From positions 1,426,001 to 1,490,000 of the forward strand of contig JACJXP010000001.1 of assembly GCA_020636575.1 (NCBI GenBank): a DNA stretch of 64,000 nucleotides. The letters are read 5' to 3'. Below, piece after piece: positions 17,024 to 27,799 of this stretch. The position numbers were made by a program, and so were the translations under genes. A model generated the notes under the pieces. That model was not told the origin of the DNA. It was given only the letters and a program-made list of their open reading frames with translations, and searched no databases. Each line of letters starts with the position of its first letter. Within the stretch, counting starts at the first letter, position 1. The stretch comes from Chitinophagales bacterium. GTDB lineage: Bacteria; Bacteroidota; Bacteroidia; Chitinophagales; Chitinophagaceae.

Positions 17024-20000
17024 TTACTGCCTGATCAACCGGAATAATTGCCTGTTATCCCCGGCCTTTACTTCCAGCAGGTACATGCCTTTCGACATGG
17101 CTGAAAGATCAATATCCTGTTTCTGTACAAAACCGCTGGCAACCGCCTGTTGCTGCTTTATCAATCGTCCATTCGCATCCATTACACGGAACTGTACCAG
17201 GTTGCCTTGATCAGCCTGCAGGGTGATCCGGAAATGCCCGTTAGCCGAAGGATTAGGGTTTACCTGCCAGCTGATCTCACTGCTGAACACTACAGGACGA
17301 ATGGCTGAATATTTGGACTGCCCGTCAATATCTACAATCTTCAACCGGTAATAATGAACCCCGGCTTTATTGGCTTCTACATCAGTAAAACGATAATACT
17401 GTTCTACAGTGCTGTTTCCAACAGCCTGAACCTCACCGATCCGGGTAAATTGGTTTTGTTGTAACCCATTATTACCTAAAGCCACTTCCACTTCATAATG
17501 ATGTACATTGGTTTCGGTGGCTGTTCTCCACTCGGCCAACGCATCTTTTCCGTTATTGGTTTTTGTTGCGGTAAAACTGATGAGTGTGGCAGGAAGCGGC
17601 GTGTTATTATCAAAGCCACCATTGTTTAGCCAGAACTCTGAAAAATCTTTCACTTTAAATTCGGCATAATAGCCTTTATCATAAGGCACCATTTTTACAT
17701 TGGCAGCATTGATGAAAATATAATTACCCGGTGTATTGTCAGCCAGTGTACCATTTTCCTTACTATCATCTGCATCGCTGTATTTAGTCACACCCAGTTC
17801 ATAAGCCATTGATGGTTTAAAGCAATAGCTGCAACCTGTAGCGGCGATCAGTGTTTCGGTCTCTGAATCCAGGAAATAGAAACGTACCGTTGCTGAGTCG
17901 GCCAGGTTAACAGTAGTTGGTTTAATGGTGATATTCCTGTCATGATAATATTGATCACTATTAATGCGTACAGCAGCAGTATTGATATAGGATTGCACAT
18001 CTGTGCTGCCCATATTTTGCCCGTTAGGGTTAATGGAGGCAATGATCTCTCCTGATCCGCTTTCTATAAAATCGATCCAGCTGGTACCTGTAACGGATGA
18101 TTGATTCACAACCGGGCTGGTGCCGGTTGTTTCATAGATCGGGTTAGTATTATCGAAGATGTGTATGTCGTCCACTGCAATACCATCTTTACTTAAACCT
18201 TCATCTGAATCAAATACAAAACGGAAACGTATGCTGCTGTTATTGGTGGTAGGTAATGCTGTGCTGGCCACATGCCAGCGGGTATAATCCTGCTGGCTCC
18301 ATACCTGCTCACCGGAATAATTTTTATTGTACCAGTTGGTACCACTGCCCATACTGCCCAACCTGTTCCAGGTTAGCCCGCCGTCGTCAGAATATTCAAC
18401 CCAGGCTGCATCACATAGAAAAGCGCCGCAATCTTCAATGTCCAAAGCCAGGCTCAGGCTGAGTGTTGGGTTGGTCATGGAAGAAAGATCAAAGCAGGGC
18501 GAATAGAGATAGGAAAGTTCGTTGCTGTTATAATAACCGGCAAGATTTGTTTTCCATGCTTTAGTACCACTGGCGGCCCTGTTTATTTTGGCAGAAATAG
18601 GTGTGCCATATTCCCAGGTACTTCTTGTTTTGGCTGTTGTGTACCAGTTGCCTTTATCAGTTTCAAAATCCTGCAGATAAGGGAAGCTGTTGATCAACGG
18701 CAGGTTGTTGACGGTTACAAGGGCACTATCGTTCTGCCGTATATTATCTGTACTGTAATCCACCCACACTTCTACAGTATGGGTACCTGGGGCAGAAAGA
18801 TCAGCAACACCCGGGTTGAATGTATATTGAACCGTACTGTTTCCTGCAATGGAAGCAATGTTTTCTGTTGTGATCACTGAACCATCCACCCGCAACACAA
18901 CAGGTACATTATTTACAGTACTTCCGCTTGTATTTCTTACAGTCACCATTACCGGTACGGTACTATTGAGATTACATACTTCAGCGGTAGGGGTATCGAT
19001 ACTTACCATTTGAATATCATCAATTGCACGGTAAATACGGATATCATCAAAGCTGTAACCGGCGCCGGAAAAATTATCGGCTGTCATGTATTGGCCCCAT
19101 TGGCCAAAACGCATTTGAAAACTGGAACTGAAATTTTGTGAATGGGCATTTAATGAATCAGCTATTTCCAGACTGGTGGAAAGTTTATAACTGCCATCCG
19201 GGTCATTCTGGTTGGCAAACAGGTCATACATTTCGATCCAGCTATCGGTATCACTTCCTCTTATCCAGACTTTGTTGGCGGCATTATTTTCCTGCCCGTG
19301 ATTTTTATAACGGAAATCCATTCGTAATTCATCTGTAGCAGCGTTGAAAGTAGCCAGGTTAAATGTACCTGTGAGTGAATCAACATTACCTGCGAGCTGG
19401 TAAAGATTCATATCCAGTGTTAATGCTTTGTCACCGGAATAAGCAATACCGGTATTGATGAAACTGCGTAAACGACCATAGACAGTGCTATTTACAAAAT
19501 CATAGCGGTCACTGCCACTCAATCCCATCTGGTCTGTAATAATAGTTTGTTCATTTACAGATTCTATATCATCTATCCAAGGGGGATTAATAGTAGTGAT
19601 CGGATCGTTGGTTAATTGCTTTACCTGTTTCTGTAATGTATCATTTAAGGCTACCGGATCTGAACCCTTTTTGGCATATACAACAATGTTATAGCTGCCT
19701 GCGGCAGAAAGATCGGCGGTGGTAGCAAAAGTGTGGTCAAGGGTGCCACCTGCAGTTATATCAGCTGTTGGTGAAGTGATCACTTCTGTAACTGCTGCGC
19801 CTCCGTTGATAGAATAGCTGACTGTAATATTTCCTGATGATATAGCATCATCCAGGTTTTTGATGCGGATAGTGATAGGTACTGCATTCGATAGCGCAGT
19901 TGATGTATTCAATCTGCCGGATACAGGTGAAAGAATCAAATCAACTTTTATGTCATTATCCGAAATTGCTCCTGTGCAGGTGCCTGAGTTAGGCTGACGG

Positions 20001-22444
20001 GAAACAGCTACTGCCCTGCGACCGGGATTGCCGTTGATCCTTGGTCGTACTGTTACCCAATATAAAGAGTCTTTTGATAACCCGCTGAATGTATAAGTAA
20101 GGGAAGTAGTGGTAGCTCTTGAGACCATTTCATCCCCCTGCAGCCACATTACTTCATAATCTGTGGCGCCACTTACAGCCGTCCAGTTAATGGTGATGTA
20201 TCCTTCACATTGAACGGATGCCAGAGTTATCGTCTGTGCTGCAGTGATCACAAATGGGAAACTGGTTTGTGTAAATGCGGTACTGTTCTTGGTGATCCTG
20301 ATCCGGCCAACATCAGTAGGTGTATTAGGCACACCCCATTTATATATACGGGATGTGGATGGGATAGTTGAACTCAAAGTGGTCCAGCTACTACCATTGT
20401 TACTGGAAAATTCCAGCGTATATGTATTAGCGGATGATTCATAATCATCCCACTGGATATAAAAAGTATCAAGTGATGAAATAGAAGGTAATAAATGTTC
20501 ACCTCCAACAGGATTTGTCAGCACCAGGCTTTCCGGAATAATATCATATACTAAAAAATATTCCTGCGAAGGGTTTTGTGCGATCGTAGTACCGATAACT
20601 TTCAGATCATAATTTCCAGCAGCGGGATTATTGATAACAATTTGCTCAATGTTGTTGATGTGATCAGCGCCGGTAGTGGCGGTAATATTTACGTTGGTTG
20701 CAGTGGTATCCAGTTTGGCAGGCAATAGAGCTGTACTGGATGGATTCACTACCTGCAGATCAAGATCATTCACCAATGTTTTACTTGCCATCACCGCAGC
20801 AGGTGGATCATGCCAGTAAAGCAATACTTTGAGTTGTGCGGTATTGGCAGGAACAGCAATGGTTTCCGTATTTGTATTTCCCTGCGTAATAGTTGTATTA
20901 AACGAAGCGTTTCCTTCCAACATGGCCAGGGTGCGGATAAGATTCATTTGTCCGAAACCATAACTATAATCAGGTCCTGCATTACCACGGTCATTTCCCC
21001 CATTGCAAAGCAAGGCCTTCATCAAACCACTTTTTGGATTGTTACCGCTGTTCAGTTGCTTGTAACGCTGTATCAATAAAGCTAATGCCCCGGAAACCCC
21101 GGGAGCGGCCATACTTGTTCCGTTATTGTAGCTGTAAATATTATTGGTCCATGTGGATGCCACAAATTCTCCTTGTGACATAATCTCTGGTTTCAGTCTT
21201 CCATCTCTTACCGGGCCCTTACTGGAAAAACCACTTACATCTGATTTGTAATCGGTGCTTCCGGTTGTGATCACATTCTTGGCCGACTGATAACCGCCTA
21301 ATACATTTTTAAAGCCCAGCGGATAGGGGGCACAGGTTTGTGCTCCGTTATTACCAGCTGCAAAAACATAGTTGAGTTCGGGAAGGTCATAAGCCTGCTG
21401 GTCCAATATCCTGGAAGTAAGATCGTAAAGACCATTATAGTCACAATCATTTACTACAGAGCCATAGGAATTATTGCTGATCACCATATCATGATCTTGT
21501 ACATAGGTAGCTGCATTTTCGATGATCAATGATTCTAACTGTGTAAGTAGGGTAGCTTTGGGAGCATAGCCGGTATATAATTCATTTCGAATACCGGCAC
21601 CACCGGCTGTTCCGGTTACATGGGTGGCATGGTTGCGGGGAATATAGCCGGCCCTGTTGATAAGCCGGTTTGTAAAGTCAACATGTGTCTGTGGGTCGCC
21701 GTCATCACCAATGCCTAAAGTAACACCTGAACCATCAAGATTGCGGCCACCATAAGCCAGTGGTGCTTTTAGCATATTAGCTCTTGAGGCATACATGCTG
21801 TTATAATTCAGCATAACATTCGCTGGCGGCACAGGCTGAACATATTCAATACAGGATAAACCTGCCAGCTCAAACAGGCGATGAACCGGAACTCTCAGTG
21901 CTATTATTCTATATGTTTTGTATGCATTATCAAGTATCTGAAAATTTTTCTGTTGTAGCTCCTGGCTAACATCCTGGTAAGAAAAGCTGCGGGGAAAACT
22001 GATCCACACATCTGCAAAACCATTTACTTTATTTGCCCGTGATGGAATATTGCCAACAGCCAGTTCAGTCGTCATTTTTTGTGAAGGACTAAGTGTAATA
22101 AAAGATCTTGCCTGTACCAGGTTCAAAATATCAGCACTTGGTGAGCTGCTAAAGGAAATAGTAAATGCATTATCAGGAATATAATCCAACAGTTCTATTC
22201 CCTGTTGTGCCAGTATCTGTCTTTCAGTAATGCCCGGTATTTTTTTGAATTGCAGCACTGCAAAACTTTTGCCTGCACTGCGGGAAGCACTATTGTATAA
22301 TTGATTTAACTGATCAGGAGTGATATTTTTTTCAGGATAAAGTGTACCGCTTTTGAGATAAAGAGGTGGCCGGTCATTGATTTGGGCCATCAACATGCAC
22401 GGCAATAAAAGAACAGCAATCAGGGGAATTGGATTGATTCTCAT
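17024..22444 (-). CDS. Giant S8 subtilisin-like peptidase with T9SS type A sorting domain
   Basis: About 1,806 residues. The signal peptide starts at ATG 22444 (MRINPIPLIAVLL, cleavage near MAQ); an in-frame ATG 18 bases upstream is possible. The subtilase domain carries the triad, numbered from the longer start: Asp near 253 (GIGDDGDPQTH), His near 278-281 (NHATHVTG) and Ser 450 (NGTSMAAPG). Then come a P/homoB-like segment, fibronectin III-like repeats, CARDB-like modules and jelly-roll (MAM-like) domains. The C-terminal roughly 80 residues (PNPSANGHFRITL, ending MYLLEVKAGDNRQLFRLI) are a type A T9SS sorting domain. It should be exported and attached or released at the cell surface as a protease. 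Confidence 0.95.
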   Translation of the reverse strand: MRINPIPLIAVLLLPCMLMAQINDRPPLYLKSGTLYPEKNITPDQLNQLYNSASRSAGKSFAVLQFKKIPGITERQILAQQGIELLDYIPDNAFTISFSSSPSADILNLVQARSFITLSPSQKMTTELAVGNIPSRANKVNGFADVWISFPRSFSYQDVSQELQQKNFQILDNAYKTYRIIALRVPVHRLFELAGLSCIEYVQPVPPANVMLNYNSMYASRANMLKAPLAYGGRNLDGSGVTLGIGDDGDPQTHVDFTNRLINRAGYIPRNHATHVTGTAGGAGIRNELYTGYAPKATLLTQLESLIIENAATYVQDHDMVISNNSYGSVVNDCDYNGLYDLTSRILDQQAYDLPELNYVFAAGNNGAQTCAPYPLGFKNVLGGYQSAKNVITTGSTDYKSDVSGFSSKGPVRDGRLKPEIMSQGEFVASTWTNNIYSYNNGTSMAAPGVSGALALLIQRYKQLNSGNNPKSGLMKALLCNGGNDRGNAGPDYSYGFGQMNLIRTLAMLEGNASFNTTITQGNTNTETIAVPANTAQLKVLLYWHDPPAAVMASKTLVNDLDLQVVNPSSTALLPAKLDTTATNVNITATTGADHINNIEQIVINNPAAGNYDLKVIGTTIAQNPSQEYFLVYDIIPESLVLTNPVGGEHLLPSISSLDTFYIQWDDYESSANTYTLEFSSNNGSSWTTLSSTIPSTSRIYKWGVPNTPTDVGRIRITKNSTAFTQTSFPFVITAAQTITLASVQCEGYITINWTAVSGATDYEVMWLQGDEMVSRATTTSLTYTFSGLSKDSLYWVTVRPRINGNPGRRAVAVSRQPNSGTCTGAISDNDIKVDLILSPVSGRLNTSTALSNAVPITIRIKNLDDAISSGNITVSYSINGGAAVTEVITSPTADITAGGTLDHTFATTADLSAAGSYNIVVYAKKGSDPVALNDTLQKQVKQLTNDPITTINPPWIDDIESVNEQTIITDQMGLSGSDRYDFVNSTVYGRLRSFINTGIAYSGDKALTLDMNLYQLAGNVDSLTGTFNLATFNAATDELRMDFRYKNHGQENNAANKVWIRGSDTDSWIEMYDLFANQNDPDGSYKLSTSLEIADSLNAHSQNFSSSFQMRFGQWGQYMTADNFSGAGYSFDDIRIYRAIDDIQMVSIDTPTAEVCNLNSTVPVMVTVRNTSGSTVNNVPVVLRVDGSVITTENIASIAGNSTVQYTFNPGVADLSAPGTHTVEVWVDYSTDNIRQNDSALVTVNNLPLINSFPYLQDFETDKGNWYTTAKTRSTWEYGTPISAKINRAASGTKAWKTNLAGYYNSNELSYLYSPCFDLSSMTNPTLSLSLALDIEDCGAFLCDAAWVEYSDDGGLTWNRLGSMGSGTNWYNKNYSGEQVWSQQDYTRWHVASTALPTTNNSSIRFRFVFDSDEGLSKDGIAVDDIHIFDNTNPIYETTGTSPVVNQSSVTGTSWIDFIESGSGEIIASINPNGQNMGSTDVQSYINTAAVRINSDQYYHDRNITIKPTTVNLADSATVRFYFLDSETETLIAATGCSYCFKPSMAYELGVTKYSDADDSKENGTLADNTPGNYIFINAANVKMVPYDKGYYAEFKVKDFSEFWLNNGGFDNNTPLPATLISFTATKTNNGKDALAEWRTATETNVHHYEVEVALGNNGLQQNQFTRIGEVQAVGNSTVEQYYRFTDVEANKAGVHYYRLKIVDIDGQSKYSAIRPVVFSSEISWQVNPNPSANGHFRITLQADQGNLVQFRVMDANGRLIKQQQAVASGFVQKQDIDLSAMSKGMYLLEVKAGDNRQLFRLIRQ

Positions 22445-22530
22445 AGCGGGTTTTAAGATCATTAAAAATAATACAAATAACCGGGAATTGCGAAAAGCGT
22501 TAAGCTTCAGAAAGATATATGTAAAATGCG

Positions 22531-25500
22531 TTAAACAGAGATGGCAGAATTGCTAAAACAGTGTTCATGCATTTTTTTCAAAAAATTGAAAACAGCTTCC
22601 ATATCCTTTACATCGTTTACGATCAAAAGGAATAATCTTCCTGTTTGCTTCAGTTTTGCTTTATTGGTTCCTGTTTGTAAAAACTGTATGATCTTCTGGA
22701 ACAGGTCTGATTCAAAATAAGGTGAGTCAGGACGGTTGATAAAAAAGCAACGAAGCGTTTCATCCTTCAATGACATTTTCTCAAAACCAAGATCAATGGC
22801 CAGTTTGCGGCAACGGATGGTGATAAACAGATCATCCACTTGTCGAGGAATGGGGCCAAACCTGTCTTCAAATTCCATACGCATCAATGCAAGATCATCT
22901 TCATCCTCACAACTGTCCAGTCGCTGATATAATGATAAACGTTCGGTGATGCTTTCTACATAATCATCGGGAATAAGTATTTCCAGGTCTGTATCAATAG
23001 TACAATCCTGTACAAAATCATCCTGTTTGGTGATCTCTTCTTTAAAGAGCTCCCTGAAATCACTTCTTTTTAATTCACGGATAGATTCATCCAGGATTTT
23101 CTGATACATCTCAAAACCGATCTCAGCCATAAATCCGCTTTGTTCACCACCCAACAAATTACCGGCACCTCTTATGTCAAGGTCCCGCATGGCGATCTGG
23201 AAACCACTGCCCAGTTCACTATGCTGTTCCAGTGTTTGTAATCTTTTTCTTGAATCTGAAGGTAAAGTACTCATGGGCGGTGCCAGCAGGTAGCAGAATG
23301 CTTTTTTATTGCTTCTGCCCACTCTTCCTCTTAATTGATGAAGATCACTTAATCCAAACTGGTGAGCATTATTAACGATAATGGTATTCACATTGGGAAT
23401 GTCAACGCCGCTCTCAACAATATTGGTGCAAACCAGTACATCATATCTTTTGTCAATAAAATCAAGAATTCTTTCTTCTAACTTATGGCCTTCCATTTGT
23501 CCATGAGCATATCCGATACTAAGATCTGGACAAAGTGCCTGGATGATGGAAGCCATCTCGGCCAAACCTGCAATACGATTATAGATAAAAAATACCTGTC
23601 CACCTCTTTCCGTTTCAAAATAAATGGCATCCCGGATAGAATCCTCATTATATACCTGTACTTCTGTTTGAATGGGTTGGCGATTGGGTGGAGGAGTGTT
23701 GATGATACTGAGGTCCCGGGCACCCATCAATGAGAATTGCAAGGTTCGTGGTATAGGAGTAGCCGTAAGGGTAAGACAGTCAACTGATGTTCTTAGAGTT
23801 TTTATTTTTTCCTTATGCGCCACACCAAATTTTTGTTCTTCATCCACCACCAGCAGGCCGAGGTCTTTGAATTTTACATCCTTTCCTAATAATCCATGTG
23901 TGCCGATGATGATATCTATTTTTCCTTCTTCCAGTTTTTTAAGGGTTTCTTTTTTCTGTTTGGAAGATTTAAAGCGGTTGATATAATCCACTGTGACCGG
24001 GAAATCTTTTAACCGTTCACTAAAGGTTTTGTAATGCTGAAAAGCAAGGATTGTTGTAGGTACCAGTACAGCCGCCTGTTTGCCATCCACACAGGTTTTG
24101 AATGAGGCACGGATCGCCACTTCTGTTTTTCCAAATCCCACATCACCGCAAACCAATCTGTCCATAGGAGATGGAGACTCCATGTCTTTTTTTACATCTG
24201 CCGTTGCCTTTCCCTGGTCTGGTGTATCCTCATAAATAAAGGAAGCCTCCAATTCGGTTTGCATATAATTGTCCGGTGTGTGGGTAAAACCTTGCTGTGC
24301 TTTACGTTTGGCATACAGCTTGATCAGGTCGAAAGCGATCTCCTTGACCTTAGTTTTTGTTTTTTCTTTTAGCCTTGTCCATGCATCGCTGCCCAGTTTG
24401 TTGATCTTGGGTACACTTCCTTCTTTACCTGTATAACGGGCAATTTTATGAAGACTATTGATATTTACATAGAGAATGTCGCTGTCTTTGTAGATAAGCC
24501 GTACAGCTTCCTGCAGTTTTCCATTTACTTCCAGTTTTTGCAAACCGCTAAAAACACCTACTCCATGATCAATATGAGTTACAAAATCTCCTGGTTGCAA
24601 TTCACGGAGTGTTCGTAAAGTAAGAGCCTTATTTTTATTATAAGCCTGCTTGACCTTATACTTATGATAGCGTTGAAATACCTGATGGTCAGTATAGCAA
24701 ACGATCTTCAGGTCTTCATCAATAAATCCTTCGTGAATAGAAGCATTGATGGGATTGAAAACAATGGCTGCATTCAGATCATCAAAAATGCTTTGTAAAC
24801 GTTCAAGCTGTTTAGGATTTTCAGCAAAAAGATATAGCCCGAATCTTTTTTCTTCCCACCCTTTTAAATCTTTGATCAATAATTCAAACTGCCTGTTAAA
24901 AGCCGGCTGAACCCTGGTATTGAATTCGATCTCAAATGGAACTATGTTTTCGGGGAATGAGCCGGAATAACCAAAACCGACAAGATGTTTTAAGGCAAGC
25001 TTTTCTTTTAATTCACCGGGACTTATAAAATCTTCTGCTGTGGCTTTTTTTTGCGGAATAGTTTCATCAGTTTCCCCACCTTCACTTTTCTTATTCATAG
25101 AAGGATTTTCTTCCTTCATTCTCAGAAATGCATGCAGGTCTTCTTCGCAATCAGTGAGCCGTTCTTTACATATTTCATAATCCTGTAACCAGGTAACAGT
25201 ATTCTCGGGAAGAAAATCAAATAAGGAAATCCTGTCTGCACTTTTAAATTGTGTATCCACATTAGGGATAATGCTCACCTGTAACAGTTTTCTTTCACTT
25301 AACTGTGTTTCAGGGTCAACAATTCTTATTGAATCCACGTCATTCCCAAACAATTCAATACGATAAGGCTTTTCATTTCCGAATGAATAGATGTCTAAGA
25401 TACCACCACGGATGGCAAACTGCCCCGGCTCATATACAAAGTCCGTTCTCTCAAAACCATAATCAGATAGTTTTAGCAATAATTGGTCAACATTCAAAAC

Positions 25501-25959
25501 ATCTCCTGATTTGATATGAATGATATTAGAGGAGAGAGTATCAGGTAATACAACTTTTTCAAATAAGGCTTCGGGATAGGTTACCAGTACTTTTTTATTT
25601 CCACCGGAAGCTATTTTGGTCAATGCTTCGGTTCGGAGCATGACATGAGAAGAGTTCAGCAGTTCATAATTCTTCCTGTTCTTAAAGGATGAGGGAAAAT
25701 AGAAGACATCAAGCGCCCCGGTAATATTTTCTAAAGTGTTTTGAAAATAAGCCGCCTCTTCCGCATCGTTTAATATAACAAGATGATTCAAACCGGCGCA
25801 GGCATCATGTTGAAAAGCAGCCGCCACTACAAATTGTGAAGAGCTCCCCTGTAGGTTCTTAAGGTAAGTATGTTGGGGTTGGGAAAAAGAGAGCCTGTCC
25901 GTCAATTGAAAAAGACGGGGGGTGTTTTGAAACTTTTGCAACAGGTCCTCTACACTCAT
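22531..25959 (-). CDS. mfd: Transcription-repair coupling factor
   Basis: A 1,142-residue Superfamily 2 translocase that pushes stalled RNA polymerase off damaged DNA and recruits UvrA. It shows a UvrB-like N-terminal region, the CarD-like RNA-polymerase interaction domain (LQPGDFVTHIDHGVGVFSGL), Walker A GDVGFGKTE, the DEEQ box (LLVVDEEQKFGVAHKEK), helicase motifs (TLTATPIPRTLQFSL, QLRGRVGRS) and the C-terminal TRCF domain that binds UvrA. Length and order are as expected. It is divergent from the FNR-like gene. Confidence 0.98.
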   Translation of the reverse strand: MSVEDLLQKFQNTPRLFQLTDRLSFSQPQHTYLKNLQGSSSQFVVAAAFQHDACAGLNHLVILNDAEEAAYFQNTLENITGALDVFYFPSSFKNRKNYELLNSSHVMLRTEALTKIASGGNKKVLVTYPEALFEKVVLPDTLSSNIIHIKSGDVLNVDQLLLKLSDYGFERTDFVYEPGQFAIRGGILDIYSFGNEKPYRIELFGNDVDSIRIVDPETQLSERKLLQVSIIPNVDTQFKSADRISLFDFLPENTVTWLQDYEICKERLTDCEEDLHAFLRMKEENPSMNKKSEGGETDETIPQKKATAEDFISPGELKEKLALKHLVGFGYSGSFPENIVPFEIEFNTRVQPAFNRQFELLIKDLKGWEEKRFGLYLFAENPKQLERLQSIFDDLNAAIVFNPINASIHEGFIDEDLKIVCYTDHQVFQRYHKYKVKQAYNKNKALTLRTLRELQPGDFVTHIDHGVGVFSGLQKLEVNGKLQEAVRLIYKDSDILYVNINSLHKIARYTGKEGSVPKINKLGSDAWTRLKEKTKTKVKEIAFDLIKLYAKRKAQQGFTHTPDNYMQTELEASFIYEDTPDQGKATADVKKDMESPSPMDRLVCGDVGFGKTEVAIRASFKTCVDGKQAAVLVPTTILAFQHYKTFSERLKDFPVTVDYINRFKSSKQKKETLKKLEEGKIDIIIGTHGLLGKDVKFKDLGLLVVDEEQKFGVAHKEKIKTLRTSVDCLTLTATPIPRTLQFSLMGARDLSIINTPPPNRQPIQTEVQVYNEDSIRDAIYFETERGGQVFFIYNRIAGLAEMASIIQALCPDLSIGYAHGQMEGHKLEERILDFIDKRYDVLVCTNIVESGVDIPNVNTIIVNNAHQFGLSDLHQLRGRVGRSNKKAFCYLLAPPMSTLPSDSRKRLQTLEQHSELGSGFQIAMRDLDIRGAGNLLGGEQSGFMAEIGFEMYQKILDESIRELKRSDFRELFKEEITKQDDFVQDCTIDTDLEILIPDDYVESITERLSLYQRLDSCEDEDDLALMRMEFEDRFGPIPRQVDDLFITIRCRKLAIDLGFEKMSLKDETLRCFFINRPDSPYFESDLFQKIIQFLQTGTNKAKLKQTGRLFLLIVNDVKDMEAVFNFLKKMHEHCFSNSAISV

Positions 25960-25967
25960 CAGGACGG

Positions 25968-25975
25968 CAAATATA
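25968..25975 (-). promoter_or_regulatory. Possible -7 element for mfd
   Basis: On the minus strand the bases read TATATTTG, a perfect TAnnTTTG match, nine bases before the mfd ATG. This would give an almost leaderless transcript. No convincing -33 element is at the usual spacing, so the call is weak. Confidence 0.3.
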
Positions 25976-26056
25976 CTACAGGATCAAATAATTCCTTATT
26001 ACAAAAACTGAATGGACTTTCAGGTTTTATCTTTATCCTTATTTAAAGGACGAATA

Positions 26057-26779
26057 ATGGCGTTACAACCCTGGAGAAAAGGAATCGTTACAAGAATTGA
26101 GGATTTTACTCACAATACCCGTCGTTTTTGGATAGAAGTGCCGGAGCTTGAAGCTTTTGATTTTGCTCCGGGTCAGTTTATAACCCTCGATCTGCCTATA
26201 CATGAAAAGCCCAATAAAAGATGGAGAAGTTATTCTATTGCTTCCTGGCCGGACGGCAGCAATGTTCTGGAATTGATCATTGTATTGGCTGAGGACGGCC
26301 TCGGCACTCCCTATATTTTCAATGAAATTAAAGTTGGAAGCGAACTGACTTTTCGTGGGCCGCAGGGGGTTTTTGTCCTCCCCGAACAATTAGATAAAGA
26401 TATTTTCCTGATCTGTACCGGGACTGGCATTGCCCCATTTCGAAGTATGGTACAGCATATCTACCTGAATAAAATACCCTTCAAAAACATCTACCTCATT
26501 TTTGGCTGCCGCAAAAAAGAAGACCTGCTTTATTATGAGGAATTGAAAGAATTGCAGAATAAACTACCCGGTTTCCAATTTATTCCTACGCTTTCCCGGG
26601 AAAAATGGGGAGGCCATCATAATGGTTATGTTCATCCCATATATGAGGAGATCTGTCAGGACAAAAGAGAAGCCCAATTCTTTTTATGCGGATGGAAAAA
26701 TATGATCGATGATGCAAAAAAGAAGATACTTGAATTGGGATATGACAAGAAAGCTATTCACCAGGAGTTGTACGGTTAA
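26057..26779 (+). CDS. FAD-dependent ferredoxin/flavodoxin-NADP reductase-like oxidoreductase
   Basis: A 240-residue two-domain flavoprotein of the ferredoxin-NADP reductase fold. The FAD domain has RSYSIAS (the RxYS motif), and the nucleotide domain has GTGIAPFRSM and a C-terminal CGWKNMIDDA. It ends HQELYG with no fused [2Fe-2S] domain, so electrons must go to or from a separate carrier. ATG 26057 (MALQPWRKG) is chosen over an in-frame ATG at 26012 because family homology begins there. It is transcribed towards nuoA, whose start is 113 bases downstream; a functional link with complex I is inference. Alternatives are flavodoxin reductase or a general flavin reductase. Confidence 0.85.
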   Translation: MALQPWRKGIVTRIEDFTHNTRRFWIEVPELEAFDFAPGQFITLDLPIHEKPNKRWRSYSIASWPDGSNVLELIIVLAEDGLGTPYIFNEIKVGSELTFRGPQGVFVLPEQLDKDIFLICTGTGIAPFRSMVQHIYLNKIPFKNIYLIFGCRKKEDLLYYEELKELQNKLPGFQFIPTLSREKWGGHHNGYVHPIYEEICQDKREAQFFLCGWKNMIDDAKKKILELGYDKKAIHQELYG

Positions 26780-26892
26780 TAACTTTCCCTGGTATTATCT
26801 TTTGTATTTTATGACATTTAGCACTATGAAAGATGACATGAGTCATGAATTAATTTAGCTCATTGTTTGCTATATTCGTGCAAACCAAGAAT

Positions 26893-27243
26893 ATGGGTTC
26901 TGCATCGCTGATCGTACTCATTATTGCCGCCATCGCTTTTTCAGGAATAGCCATTCTTATCGCCAGATTTGTCCTCAAAGCAACCACCAATAAACAAAAG
27001 GGTGAGCCTTATGAATGTGGGATCCCTACACAGGGAAAAACATGGATACAGTTGAATGTGGGCTATTATTTATTTGCACTGATCTTCCTGATATTCGATG
27101 TGGAGCTGGTATTTCTTTATCCATGGGCCGTAGTTGCAAAAAGTGTTGGTTGGCTGGCGTTGGTTGAAATTGTGATCTTCTTTTTTATATTATTTATAGG
27201 ATTCCTGTATGCACATAAAAAAGGAGCCTTAAAGTGGATGTAG
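26893..27243 (+). CDS. nuoA: NADH-quinone oxidoreductase subunit A
   Basis: Small membrane subunit of complex I, 116 residues from ATG 26893 (MGSASLIVLI); a TTG frame 30 bases upstream is less likely. Three transmembrane helices are visible. The conserved loop KGEPYECGIP after the first helix and the FDVELVFLYPWA motif in the second are diagnostic. It is the first gene of the 11-gene operon. Confidence 0.96.
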   Translation: MGSASLIVLIIAAIAFSGIAILIARFVLKATTNKQKGEPYECGIPTQGKTWIQLNVGYYLFALIFLIFDVELVFLYPWAVVAKSVGWLALVEIVIFFFILFIGFLYAHKKGALKWM

Positions 27244-27256
27244 AGTAGAATAATAA

Positions 27257-27799
27257 ATGAGCAAAGAACAAAATACAAAAAGTGAATTTCCAGGCGAGGT
27301 ACATAGCCTGCCGGGTGGCGATGTTGTGCTCAGTAAACTGGATGAACTGATCAACTGGGCAAGGGCTAATTCCCTTTGGCCGCTCACTTTTGCTACGAGC
27401 TGTTGCGGTATTGAAATGATGTCAACCGCTTCTGCGAAATATGATTTTTCCCGTTTTGGTTTTGAAGTGGCAAGAGCCACCCCCCGCCAGGCCGATGTGA
27501 TCATTATTGCCGGAACTATCGTTAATAAAATGGCACCGGTACTAAAGAGATTATATGACCAGATGGCCGATCCGAAATATGTAATTGCGATGGGTGCCTG
27601 TGCTATTAGTGGAGGGCCATTTTTTTATAATACTTACTCGGTTGTAAAAGGGGCAGACCATGTGATACCGGTTGATGTATATGTAGCCGGTTGCCCGCCA
27701 AGGCCAGAAGCACTTTTACATTCATTGATCACTTTGCAGAAAAAAATAAAAAGTGGATTAACAAGGGAGCAGATAAGAGAAAGTAAAGAAGCAATATGA
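27257..27799 (+). CDS. nuoB: NADH-quinone oxidoreductase subunit B
   Basis: Peripheral-arm subunit holding the N2 [4Fe-4S] cluster next to the quinone site. The ligands are present: the adjacent C49-C50 in TSCCGIEMM, C115 in GACAISGG and C146 in AGCPPRPE. 180 residues, standard length. It overlaps nuoC by four bases (ATGA), which indicates translational coupling. Confidence 0.98.
   Translation: MSKEQNTKSEFPGEVHSLPGGDVVLSKLDELINWARANSLWPLTFATSCCGIEMMSTASAKYDFSRFGFEVARATPRQADVIIIAGTIVNKMAPVLKRLYDQMADPKYVIAMGACAISGGPFFYNTYSVVKGADHVIPVDVYVAGCPPRPEALLHSLITLQKKIKSGLTREQIRESKEAI

Noticed and set aside
23672..23986. Antisense frames of about 100 codons within mfd and similar ones within ppdK, nifJ and glyS
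   Set aside because: They run opposite strongly conserved coding sequence and show no domain, so they are chance open frames.
26863..26892. TTG start for nuoA, 30 bases upstream of the ATG
   Set aside because: The ATG at 26893 begins the usual NuoA N-terminus; the extra ten residues are not family-like.
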